In this document: piece after piece, positions 23,101 to 33,540 of the stretch
Numbering within the stretch: position 1 is the first letter of the stretch
How the letters are laid out: each line of letters begins with the position of its first letter
Assembly (NCBI RefSeq): GCF_036669915.1
Contig: NC_089314.1
Span: 28,157,843-28,221,842 of the forward strand
Reading direction: 5' to 3'
Origin: Pocillopora verrucosa
Lineage: Eukaryota; Cnidaria; Anthozoa; Scleractinia; Pocilloporidae
Length of the DNA: 64,000 nucleotides
The notes under the pieces: generated by a model
The model's database searches: none
Seen by the model: the letters and a program-made list of their open reading frames with translations, nothing else
Told to the model about the DNA's origin: nothing
Program-made: the position numbers and the translations under genes

Positions 23101-26100
23101 TATCAATCACAGAAAAGACAGTACATAGGGTAGCCAATTAAATGATTGTATTAGTGATGGAAAGCTATTAGGCTATCAGACAATCACTTGGAAATAAAAA
23201 GAGTTATTAAAACTATCATAACTATGTCACTGCTGGTTGAAATATAAATTTGACTTTATTTTAGGTTTTGGGGAGTAACTTAAGTTTTATATTTATGTTT
23301 CTGCTGCAGCAACACTCATAGGTTTAAAGGAATTTCTTCCAAGGATAGTGAGATTAGCATGTCAGCCAATGGGTAAGATTTCATGTTTTTCTTGATTTTT
23401 GATTAATTTTTATCAACAATTAGAAAACAAATATATTTTGAATATATTTTTCAAATATATTTTTCAAATACCTCACTGAGATAATCCTGATTAGTTGATC
23501 ACATGAGATTAATTTTCATTTTTTGTAGTAGAGAGATCTTCCCATTTCCTGGATATGGTGGATTTCCAAACATTCTTACAAGATGTCTTTATGTCAGAAG
23601 GGCTTGATTTAGGTAAGGAATCTCAATATTTAGCATATATTCTCTGTTTAAAAACTGAGATTCTCTTTTCAATGCAAGTTTCATCCAAGTTTTCTTGCTG
23701 TGGATCAAGCCCTGTATGCAACCATTACCATAATTTCACTGACATGGTTGATTTCCTTCTCCGTGCAGAATCAGATGAGCACGAATCATTAGGGCATAGA
23801 ACACTACGATCTTCCTTTAGCCATATACAAGGTCACATACATGAGGTTTGTATAATGTCAATCTTTACAGTAACACATGTGGTGTTCAGTTGCACAGAAA
23901 AGACATGTAGCCTTTTTATAATTGCTTAAGATGTGCTATTGATGACAAATTCCAGTTAAATTCTAATGTCTAACATGATTGACTGGAAAGCTTATGAAGA
24001 GCTGGTTAAGTTGTTTTCATTTTTCTTTAAATTGTGGTATTGTTTTTCTTACATTTTTAGGTGATGCACAAAGTGGAGGTCTTCTATGTTCTCTGTTTGT
24101 TTTTGACTGGAAAGCACAAGTTGATTGTAAGTTGAAATTTTCGTTATAACAAAAGTTTTAAGGTAGACGGACAGTTGACAGAGTTTCGTTCAAAGAACTG
24201 AGCACAGAGATACTTGCATGATCTTAAAATAGAAGTTGACAGTTTACATACAGTCTGGTACAGAGAGTAATCCTTCATTGCAGGGATATTAATTTCTCTT
24301 TCATTATTTTATCTTATAATTATTTATTTATTTTCAATCTTGCTACAGGTTCAGAAGAAGTTGTCAGAAATGAGACTGATTCCTGGAATGAGCCAGTTAT
24401 TTGACAAAATGTCATGGCTGAACGAAACAGAAAGAATGTAAGCATATGTACTATGCTTTTAACCCTTTAACTAAGTGATGAGAATATAGAAAAATATCAG
24501 TCAGGGAAATATAAGCTGATCCAATACCAAATTCTCCAAACTAATAACATAAGAACTGTAAGGCAGACAGTAAGGAGAATTACTAATGAGATCTTGGGAG
24601 TTAAAGGGTCGACTTTTTTACTTTTTTGAGTGTACTTGAAGACACAACTGACATTGCGCAAAAACTTTATCAGAATTCAAATCATGTTTGATGTAACTCT
24701 GTATCAATTGGTGAATGTGTTGGTCTTATTTTTATTTTGTTGTAAAAAATCTTAATTCATATTTCACTAAGGAACATGTAAGTACCAGGTACCATTAAAA
24801 GAGGCCAAAAAAGCTCATTTAAATGATGCAATGTTCCTCATTCTCTAGGAATCAAGATTTAATGGACTTAGAGATTGCAGATCATGAGTGTACACCGGTA
24901 AGACCACAATTTGCTATTAATTTTTAGATGTTATTGACAAAATGATATAAATGTTAAAACACATTTTTATTGATTTCTTTTGTCCATGAGGCTAACATTC
25001 TCATCGGTTCAACATATTTCAGCAAACCGCATTGAAGATTCAGTTCCTACGACTAGTTCACAGTTTCTGTGACAGACATGAGTAAGTTTATTTTGTTTTC
25101 TTATAAAAGACAGTTTTATGAGTAGTATTTGTTTATCTTTAATTCAAAATTAACCTTTTTTGTCTTTTTGTAGAAATAAGCATCTTCTTTTAACGCCAAG
25201 GGAAGTTGATGAACTTCAAGAGTTATATGGTGAGTTGGGCTTCCAAGATGACAGTTAATTCTCTTTACTACAGCCAAGTGTTTCTTTAATTAAATGATTT
25301 TAGCTTTGAGGTTTTGGTGTTGGGTCAAACCATACCCACAGTTGATATTTCTTGTTTTCTCATCACCTTTCTGCACAACTATTTACTGATATTGTAAGGA
25401 ATAATAAATTATTGGTCATCTGTTAGAATGAATGGTTTGGAGAAATTTAACCATAAAGAACTGTAGTTTGACTGTGCATGACATTTTTTTTCTTTTCTCT
25501 CTCGTTTTCTCAGTTCAAAATGACCTTGAACTCCCTGAGAGTTTGACAAACACTAACAGGTTTGTGATTTTTAAATTTTTTGTCTAAAGATTACATTTAT
25601 ACATTTAGGAAGATATTTTGATTTCTTGGTTGTGTGTCCTTTTTGAAGAAGAAGCTAATTGATTATACAGTTTTTCTTTCTCTTTGGTCATCAGCTATTA
25701 ACAACTATTAATATTTTTAATCTTACAGAAAATTGTGTTGTACTGGAGAAAAAGGACTTCTTTCAAAAATTCTAGAAACACTGATCAGATGTCCCCCTAC
25801 TGCTCCACTTAGGTAAGTTAGCCTTTGATCCCTTAGGGTCATAAGCTTCAAATTCCTCCTTACAATGTCACATCTGAATCACACGAGAATAAAGGAAAGG
25901 ATAACTTAAGAAGTTGTTGATCATTATACAAATTCTCCTTGTGGCACCTTAGGAAAAATAATGAGAACAGTATGAAAAATATGGCTACTGATCATAGTAA
26001 ACTTGTAGGTCTATGGTTTGGTTCCTCTTTAATTTAAATTTTACCATCTTTCCTCTTCTATGTACTGTTTATTTTCCTGTTCAGGTTCACACTGCCAGGG

Positions 26101-28821
26101 AAATCAAGTTGCCTGTTGGGTTCATCTAACTTCTATGTCAAATTTTCCCTTAGATTTTGGCTGTCAAGAGCAATTGAGGGATTTCTTCGTGGCAGAGCAT
26201 CAGTTGGCGATCAGCTGTTTCTCATCAAAAGAGGCCTTCTTGAGGTAAGTTTTTTCCCTGATTAATCTCATTGACAACATAATTATGAAAGTACCCAAGA
26301 GCTGGTTAACCCTTTAACCCCTAAAAGTGTCTAGCATCTAATTTCTCCTTAGAACCACCCCTCAATGAAACATTAAGGTCATGAGAATAAAGGAAATGAT
26401 CACCAATGTTTGTTATAATTTTAAGGAAATAATTCAATATTCTTCCCTTTCCAGCACCTTGTTGATCACATCACAAGTGAGGAACTGAAACCAAAAGAGA
26501 TTCTTCAAAGTAGCTTTGATCTTCTGGGAGAGTTAATGAAGTTTAATCAATTTGCCTTCATAAGATTTGATCAGGCAATCAGTTCAAAACAGGTGAGTAA
26601 ACTTGTGATTAATTTTGATAAATTAAAACGGTTTTTCTGCTAATTTTTTTTGTTGTTTATCTATAATTTTTTTGGTGTGTGAGGTGGTTTTATTTGTGAA
26701 CATTTTTAAATTGAAGGTAAATAGGTTGATGTTATTTTGTCACTTTTATAGTTTTTAGTCCATCATTAATTTTTATTTTATTGATTTGCAGTTTGAGAAG
26801 TTTGTGGGTATCTTGACATCAAATGTTGTGGATTCCAACATGTTGATTCGCTGTTTGGTGCTTTCTCAGGAACATTTTTTGTCAAGTCCTTTGGCAGGTA
26901 AAGCTCAGAATTTTTTATACCCTGGTCAAAACTGTTTCATTCTTATAATTAATCACTGAGTTGTTGGTGACTCATGTTTTCATGTCTAATGTTGAATTCT
27001 TCTCTTTACAAAAGATTTTACAGCTGGAGCTTTCAAGCTTGGTTCACTTATTAGCAACTGGGAACAGATGATCTTCCTTCTTTACAAGCTGATCAACTCC
27101 ATTACTGTGGGAACGCTGACACAAGTAAGTGTTTTTGAGATAAGTTCAAGTGACAGATATTGTTGTTTTCACAAAGCAATTATACTTGAAGCAATGTCCT
27201 GACTCCAAAATGGCTGAGTTATAATGAAACAAAATTGATATGATGAAATTTTGTTTCACTAAAAACTAAAGACTAAACTGCTTGTACAGTTCAATCTTAC
27301 CTTGATCATTTTTATGTTGTGAAGCTTTGCTGTTCTTAGAACTGAGGCACCTTGAGTTATGGATAGAGCAAGATTGATAACAGACTTATCAATCATCATT
27401 TGTTTTCCTTCTCTCTCAGGAAAATGTCAGCTGCCTCAACACAACCCTTGTTTTCTTGATGTTTGCACACAGACATGGGAAACTTCCAGCATATCTTATG
27501 GTAAGTCAGGTGGAACAAATTTTCTGTTGGGTGATTGATGCTTTTGTGCAGAATATGTAATTAAAAAATTCTTCTTTTTTAAAGCTTTTGCACCCTAACA
27601 TCAGTATGCATTTTCTCCATACTATCTTTCTATACATTTTTTATTTACCTCATGAGGAGAATTTTTTTGGCAGTCAAGAGGTCCTTTAATTGGTGATCTC
27701 TTCTTATATTCTCATGACCTTAATGTTTGACTATTATAAGGAGAAACTGGAGCTAGAGTTCTCAATTTGTTGGAGCCAGAGTTCTCCCAATTTATTCACT
27801 TGAAAAATGTTTAAGTTCAATCAGTTCATTCAATATGTTGCTGTGGTCATTCAGCCCCTCAGACAGGATTGAAATTGCCTTTGATTGAAAATAACTTTTC
27901 TCTTCATGTCAATATTTTATTGTAAAAAGTTAAATGTTGCCTTTTTTTGCAGGCCTTTGTTAGAGAAGAGAACATTCAGAAGAATCCAGGATTTATTCTG
28001 ACAAACTTAAGGTTAGTTTTGTGTCATTCACTGAAGTAATCAGTGACTGTTATAAATCATATATGGTTATAAATCAGCTTAAGGAGAAGACACATGTTTT
28101 GTTTTCTACCTGAGTATTGATATGAAAAGATAACTTTTTCCTAACAGAGTAATTTGTGTTTCAAAGATAATACGACATTTTAAATGCAAAGAAAAGTGAT
28201 TTTAATGGTAAATTCTGAACCCTTGCTCAGGAGAAACTTCTTTAAGAACAGTTTTTACTGAAAGGCTGCTAAAAATGAGAAAAGCAAAATTATTTTTAAT
28301 GAACAAGAGGGTAATGTTGTTTGTTGGGATTTTTGTAGACTCCTTTTGGAATTCTGGAAGACACACTACTTGAAAAGAGGAAAGGACTGTTCAGCTCTAG
28401 AACAGGTGAGATTTTTGCATTTATTTTGGCGATGTTACTACCTTGTGTTATGTTTAGGTGATATTTTTATTGAATGGCTTGCATAGTGAATTATTGTATG
28501 TAAATGCTAATTTTTTTTATTTGCTCTTAAATTCTGCGTGTGAATTTTACTTGTTAAGTATAGATGAAACTTTTTTAATAATTTTAGAAATGTTCAGCTG
28601 AAATTTTATGTTAAGAAAAGAGAGATCTTTTTCCACTGTTTTTAGAATTCTGTGTTAGCATGTAGTAGCATGCATGACTTAATTTAAAATTCTTTTCTTT
28701 TTAGAGTTCCTGTATCAGCTTTGATCATTGGAAACAAGTTGTTGATGTTCTCTTGTCAGACTCAAGTTACAGCACATCAGTCCTTCATTACCTACCATCA
28801 TCTTGCATGAGGGGTTCATAA
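20197..28821 (+). CDS. TRPC4AP: TRPC4-associated protein / TRUSS, complete
   Basis: In vertebrates this helical protein is a substrate receptor of the CUL4-DDB1 ubiquitin ligase and was also described as a TNF-receptor-1 scaffold. Twenty-seven exons close in frame to 746 aa (human about 797): 20197-20274, 20349-20480, 20732-20860, 21506-21572, 21839-21900, 22156-22241, 22441-22508, 22633-22743, 22879-22944, 23310-23372, 23529-23612, 23769-23845, 24061-24126, 24349-24437, 24849-24897, 25023-25081, 25174-25229, 25514-25559, 25729-25812, 26154-26244, 26455-26592, 26792-26897, 27015-27124, 27420-27500, 27953-28011, 28339-28405 and 28705-28821. Diagnostic blocks are LNLFGGVE, DQKQLGNFCRVLSFTLSD, HEVMHKVEVFYVLCLF, MRLIPGMSQLFDKM, LKIQFLRLVHSF, LFLIKRGLLEH and LLGELMKFN. 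The last exon keeps SSCISFDHWKQVV but ends soon after, lacking the acidic tail of the vertebrate protein. No signal peptide or membrane segment is expected. Confidence 0.94.
24461..24612. repeat. AACCCTTTAA-ended MITE-like repeat in TRPC4AP
   Basis: It starts 'aaccctttaactaagtgatg' and ends 'ttgggagttaaagggtcga'. The internal 'aattctccaaactaataac' and 'taaggagaattactaatgag' relate it to the copies at 14097 and 44526 in reverse. Confidence 0.6.
25828..25998. repeat. MITE-like repeat in TRPC4AP, ends eroded
   Basis: It shares 'cacgagaataaaggaaagga' and 'acaaattctccttgtggc' with the copy at 11716. The terminal AACCCTTTAA is only partly preserved ('gatcccttagggtcat'). Confidence 0.5.
26309..26428. 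repeat. AACCCTTTAA MITE-like repeat in TRPC4AP, 5' part only
   Basis: It begins 'aaccctttaacccctaaaag' and continues 'tcatgagaataaaggaaatg', as in the 11716 copy. The far end runs into an exon acceptor and is not recognisable. Confidence 0.55.
27595..27770 (-). repeat. MITE-like repeat in TRPC4AP, reverse orientation
   Basis: The blocks 'cattttctccatactatc', 'atattctcatgaccttaatg' and 'ataaggagaaa' are the reverse complement of blocks in the copies at 11716 and 26309. Confidence 0.5.
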
Positions 28822-28866
28822 CAGACAGCTGTCAATCAGAATATAACACATTTGCAAAATACACCA

Positions 28867-28872
28867 AATAAA
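28867..28872 (+). terminator. Candidate poly(A) signal for TRPC4AP
   Basis: AATAAA lies 46 bp after the stop codon. A second AATAAA at about 29713 would give a long 3' UTR of roughly 900 nt, so alternative polyadenylation is possible. Confidence 0.45.
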
Positions 28873-30325
28873 GCCTATCAGCTATAAATGGGCTTTCAAG
28901 CAGGTCTTGATAGTTTAAAGCAGAATAGATTTTCTCTATATGGCAGGAATTGTAATTTTATTCCCCATGTTTTTAATCACTGAATGGATTGTGATGATGA
29001 AGGTCTTTCAAAAAGAAATTTATATTGTGATATACAAAGCATTAAAAATATTAGGTCAGTACCAACAAAAAAAAAAACAGAAAAACAGGAAGGTTTTGAA
29101 TGTTCTTGTCAGTAAATTATTGTGTAACATGGAAGATTTGTGTGCATTGCACAATCATGCTCAAGAAAGAAAGGTGTGTTAATACACTTTATAGGTTTTG
29201 GGAATGCATATTGGTTTTTTGTGAAAGAAATGTGTCATTTGAATGGACAAGTTGCTTGTGGAAAAGAGATTTTTGAGTGGTGTTTTGTAAAATCACTCAC
29301 TGTCAGGCCAGTTGTAAAACAGACTTTAGTGTTGTAATGGTCAATGAATATACAATGGTTTTGTTTCTATCTTAGTATGGCATATGACTCGTTTATTGAA
29401 ATTACAGGCTGTAGATAAGTGCTTTTAAGAACATTTTACGTTTCTAGAACAACTGAAAAATATGTTGGGCTAGAAATTTGCTGTGAAAAAATATCAAAAT
29501 GTAGGGTTACCCTTTATTACCAATCCCTGAGGGGTTTGAATTTTTTATCATTGGTTTATGATGGTTATGAAGGTAGCTAGAGGTAGCATTTATAATAGTG
29601 TATTTATTGTCACATTATTGCAATGTATGATAAACAATCTTAGTCTTGTAAAATATTAAATTATTTTTATGAATTATTTTTTGTAAGACTTGTACATTCG
29701 GCTAGAAATTTTAATAAATGTCTAATCACTGGTGCAAAAATGGTTCTTTGTGTTTGAGTTTTGTACAAATTCAGAAGTATTTGTTAAGTTTACAGATTTT
29801 ATAACGTAGAACTTATAAGAAAAATTATCGGTTTCACTATTTGTCAGGGTGTTTTTTCGATTCAATCCCTTTCCAAACGGCGTGCACAGGTGATACCTGA
29901 AAACGCGTTTTTTCTCGGAAAATGTATCGAATGTTTCCTCTCCACTCTGAGAAACGGACAAGGAGTTTTCGACCAGCTGATATAGTATGAAAACGCAACA
30001 ATTAACAGTGTATCACCAGCAAAGAACGAATGCACAAAAGGCTAACGCTTGCAACGTCAACCAATTTACGTTATTATGACTCGGTTGATAATACTAAGTT
30101 ACCCAGTTCTGCTCTCCCACCGACGAAGCACCACAATTTCTTTAGAAACTTACCCCCTTTATTCATAAATTTAAGGACTTCAGATTTCGTTATGAATTAT
30201 ATAGGAGAGTAGTTTTAAGCCTCGTTCGTATGAATCATTCAGAACGGTAGCCTTAATCTGTTAAAATTGTGTTTCCAAATTATCTTAAGCGTAATATAAA
30301 CAACGTCTTGATGTTATAAATAGTG
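28873..30325. other. 3' UTR / intergenic DNA after TRPC4AP
   Basis: AT-rich DNA with no supported exon. The part up to about 29720 could be a long alternative 3' UTR of TRPC4AP. Confidence 0.45.
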
Positions 30326-30478
30326 GTAATAGGACCGATTGGAGTCCAATTCGGTCTGTAATCATACAGGTAATTAACAAATCGGACGTGCGCGAAGCGG
30401 GAGTCTGATTTGTGAATCACGAGTATGATCACTGACGGAATTGGACAAGAAATTCTGTAACCAACTAATAATTACCAT
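30326..30478. repeat. Nested-palindrome repeat
   Basis: Two nested inverted pairs are visible. The outer pair is 'aattcggtctgtaatcatac' with 'gtatgatcactgacggaatt'. The inner pair is 'acaaatcggac' with 'gtctgatttgt', around a 'gcgcgaagcggg' centre. The whole element can fold on itself and has no open frame; it looks like a non-autonomous DNA element. Confidence 0.6.
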
Positions 30479-30739
30479 CTCAATTTCCGAAAAAACAAAT
30501 AAACCCAGAACAAGTATCTCCAGTGGACACAACGTCTTATAGAAAATTCCTCCATTTGGAAATTTCTCAGTTTTTCTTTGGATAAGTGGTTGTTGCTATG
30601 GTCATTGTAATCATTTCTGTGATGGTGGATTAACTGAATGGACTTACTATGATTAGCTGCTTCAAATGTCCAATTACAGGTGTTCGATTGCAGCCAACTG
30701 TTTGATTACACTGTCGGATTACAAATGTACAGAATGACA

Positions 30740-30930
30740 TAGTGTAGTTTGATCGTCCGGGTGAGTGTAGTCCTGAGAAGGACTTTTGTCGGTAGTGGTG
30801 ACTGACGTTTCGACAACCTGAGCGGAAGTCATTATCAGAGTCAAGTGAAAGGTTGTCGAAACGTCAGTCACCATTACCGACAATAGTCCTTCTCAGGACT
30901 ACACTCACCCGGACGATCAAACTACACTAT
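30740..30930. mobile_element. Near-perfect palindromic MITE
   Basis: Left arm 30740-30820 and right arm 30850-30930 are inverted copies of about 81 bp with only a few mismatches, separated by about 29 bp. The ends read 'atagtgtagtttgatcgtcc' and its inverse. Blocks such as 'gacgtttcgacaacc' recur in the degenerate copy at 7013-7180. The good preservation suggests a recent insertion. Confidence 0.75.
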
Positions 30931-31194
30931 TACATGCTACCCCCGGGTTCAAACCATTTACTGTATTATGTACAGAATGATTAGTAAAAAAAAAAAAGCT
31001 GCGAATCCACAAATAATATTTGAGGAATTTGTGATTGTTATGATTAAAGCTGAAGCAAAGAAATCACAAAGGCCCATTAAGACTTAAAAAATATCATAAT
31101 AAAAGAAACATAGAGAACTATGATTTGGTTCAACAAGACAAGTTCCAAGTCTGGGAAAATATGTCGAGTTAACTAACAAGTCATCAACTGACGA

Positions 31195-31400
31195 ACTATT
31201 ATCAGTAAAGTGAGTGAAGACCAAAGGGCGAAAAACAGAAACAGACAAAACATTCTCCGTTTTCTTTCTCTTTTTATTTTATCAGCAAATAGGCAATTGT
31301 TACAAAGCAAACCCTCTGTTTCAAAGCACCTTAATTGTTACCAGTGCAAGCGGTTGAGCAGGAATGAATGTTCTGTTTCGAAATCTAATCTAATCTGATA
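31195..31400 (-). repeat. 3' flank of CTHRC1-like gene A, duplicated behind gene C
   Basis: The stretch containing 'aacagaaacagacaaaacat', 'tttttattttatcagc' and 'gaatgttctgtttcg' is repeated with changes at about 40045-40245, behind gene C. It shows that the gene duplication carried the 3' UTR. TTTATT at about 31273 would be an AATAAA signal for gene A. Confidence 0.6.
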
Positions 31401-31459
31401 ATATAATTAGGGAAATCATGTTTCGCTGAAGACTTTTATGCAGGATAGATTTTTTAGAT

Positions 31460-33540
31460 CTAAGACTGAGGTGTGGGCACTTCCGCTATAAAGATCCGGG
31501 ACACTGAAATATATCCTGTGTAGGCATTGGCGTTGCGGTATCCACGACAATTTCCTACCCAGAAACCCACGCGCACCTTGCCTTTTTTGATTTTGGAACA
31601 ATGTCCCTCAATGTGACGCACACTGTGAATATTTTGGCTCGTTCCACCTCCCATCACAATTCCATCAATCGGTTGGGGTGTCTTACATTCAACACCGTTG
31701 AAGGTAAAGTACCAACGTTTGCAACACCCATTACAGCCAGCGATTCTGAGAGAACCGGTCCAAAAGACTCGAAGAGCTGTGTCCGATAAATTTTTGCTAA
31801 ATACGCAGTCCTGTCAAAAAAAAATTTAAAACGAGTCAGTCTTTCAGAACTTGTCATGTCAATTAGTGATAAAGTTTTTCTGGCCTTTCCACTAACTTTT
31901 CCCAATAAAGTGAGAAACTAGTTTAAAAATAATGAAGAGAGAGAGAGAGACTTGAGCTACTCGCCTTGATCATTCCATTGTCCTTGTCGTCATTCAAGTT
32001 GTTCCAAGCACATTCTTTCCAGTTCTTGTGCGAAATCGCACTAGGCATCCCAGGGATTCCATTTGCCCCACCCTCTCCACGCTGCCCCTTTTGACCGGGA
32101 GGACCTTGGATTCCAGGTTCCCCTTTAGCACCTTGATTACCTTTGGATCCTGAGGATCCCTGGGGTCCAGTCTTTCCTAGATTTCCTTTGTCACCTTTGG
32201 ATCCTTTTCGTCCATCACGACCTGGTGCTCCAGGAGGCCCAGGCTTTCCACGCGCACCAGGTATTCCGCCATAATAAAAGGATTGAGGTTGCTGGATGAA
32301 AAAGTAATCTATAATATGATCTTATGGGTAACAAGGGGAATAAACTAGAACAGAAACCACAGGAAGAGGGGTAAAAGAAATTAGTGGAATAAAAGGGATA
32401 GGGAAAGCTATAGAAATATATATTGAAGCAATCACAGATCAAGAAGAGTAACAGCGAATAAATAAAGCACAGAATCTGAGATAGGGAGTAATAGCAAATA
32501 CAGACGGAACAAATGGAAAAATCAAAATCAACAACAGGAAAAAAATTAATAAGAAAAATTGCAAAATTGAAATGAACTGCAAGAATAAAAGGAATAAAAG
32601 AAATTACCAAATCAAGATGAGCTACATGACAAAGGAGAAAAAGAGAAGTTGGAAAACTTGAGGGAACTACAGGAATAATTGAGAAAAATAACAGAAATAC
32701 AAAAAAAAACGAAATTGATAAAAAGAGCAGAATAACAGACATAAAAAAAAGTTAAAGCAGGGAATAAGAAAAATAAGAGTGATTCAAAATTTTAAATAAA
32801 AAAAATGAAAAGTAAAATGACAGAAGTAGAAAAACTAAACTAAAAAAAGAAGAGGAACGGAGATAAAAGCATTATAATGAAAAAAGAAAAAATATAATGA
32901 CAGAAATCATAAAATTAAAAAGTGGACGAAAGGAAAAAAGCAGATATAATAAAAGAGATTACAACATTAAGGTGAATCATGGGATTGGAATAACAATGAT
33001 TGCGGGCAAAAGAAGGGTAAGAAATAATAAATATAAAAAAGAAGACATTAAATTAAAAGTAACAATCAACTGGAGGAATGAGGAGAATAACAGAAATTAC
33101 AAAATGTAACTGAAATGATGACAATTAAAGAATTAAGATAACTTTATGAAAAGAGAATACTAATAGAATTTGTGGAAATGAAAAAAATAAGTTAAAGATA
33201 ACTCAGATTAAACATATAAGTTTAGGCCTATATGTTTTAAACGCTCCCGAACTAACTTGAACTGCGCTACTTCTATTCCTCGATATATTCAGTAACGTCA
33301 TTGTAATCTTTAATAAATTAGACAAAAGTTCATATTAAAAATATGTCCTGTGATAGAAACTCTTCGCTGTGGTTTAAAGCTAGATTGAAATAGTAGGGTC
33401 GTTTTTTGGTCGATATTTTCATAACTTACCATTTTGTAGATCGGTTGATTGGTTTTGTCTGCTGCAACGAAGGAAACCAGGAATAACAATGTAAACAGAA
33501 AAAACAAAGGAGTGACGTACACGTGTCGCTCTTTAGCCAT
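31460..33540 (-). CDS. CTHRC1-like secreted collagen-repeat protein, copy A (intact)
   Basis: The family is known from vertebrate CTHRC1, a secreted glycoprotein linked to matrix remodelling and Wnt/PCP signalling; the role in this organism is unknown. Three exons: 33430-33540, 31965-32291 and 31460-31810, giving 262 aa (vertebrate about 243). Exon 1 encodes a signal peptide (core [15 protein letters not shown]). Exon 2 encodes about 22 Gly-X-Y triplets from [10 protein letters not shown], then the conserved [13 protein letters not shown]. Exon 3 is the globular C-terminal domain: [42 protein letters not shown] and [11 protein letters not shown]. All cysteines expected from the family are present. 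Intron 2 starts with GC (AAG|GCGAGT) where copies B and C have GT. The gene is the last of three tandem copies in transcription order and the only one with an open frame throughout. Confidence 0.9.
32340..33120. repeat. A-rich purine low-complexity tract
   Basis: Intron 1 of copy A is filled with degenerate 'gaaataacagaaat'/'aaaattgaaa' motifs on the plus strand, almost free of C and T. It reads like an old, decayed satellite. Confidence 0.6.

Noticed and set aside
32215-32742. 175-codon hydrophobic open frame on the minus strand
   Set aside because: It lies mostly in the A-rich intron of CTHRC1-like copy A; the hydrophobic look comes from T-rich codons, and part overlaps the collagen exon in another frame.
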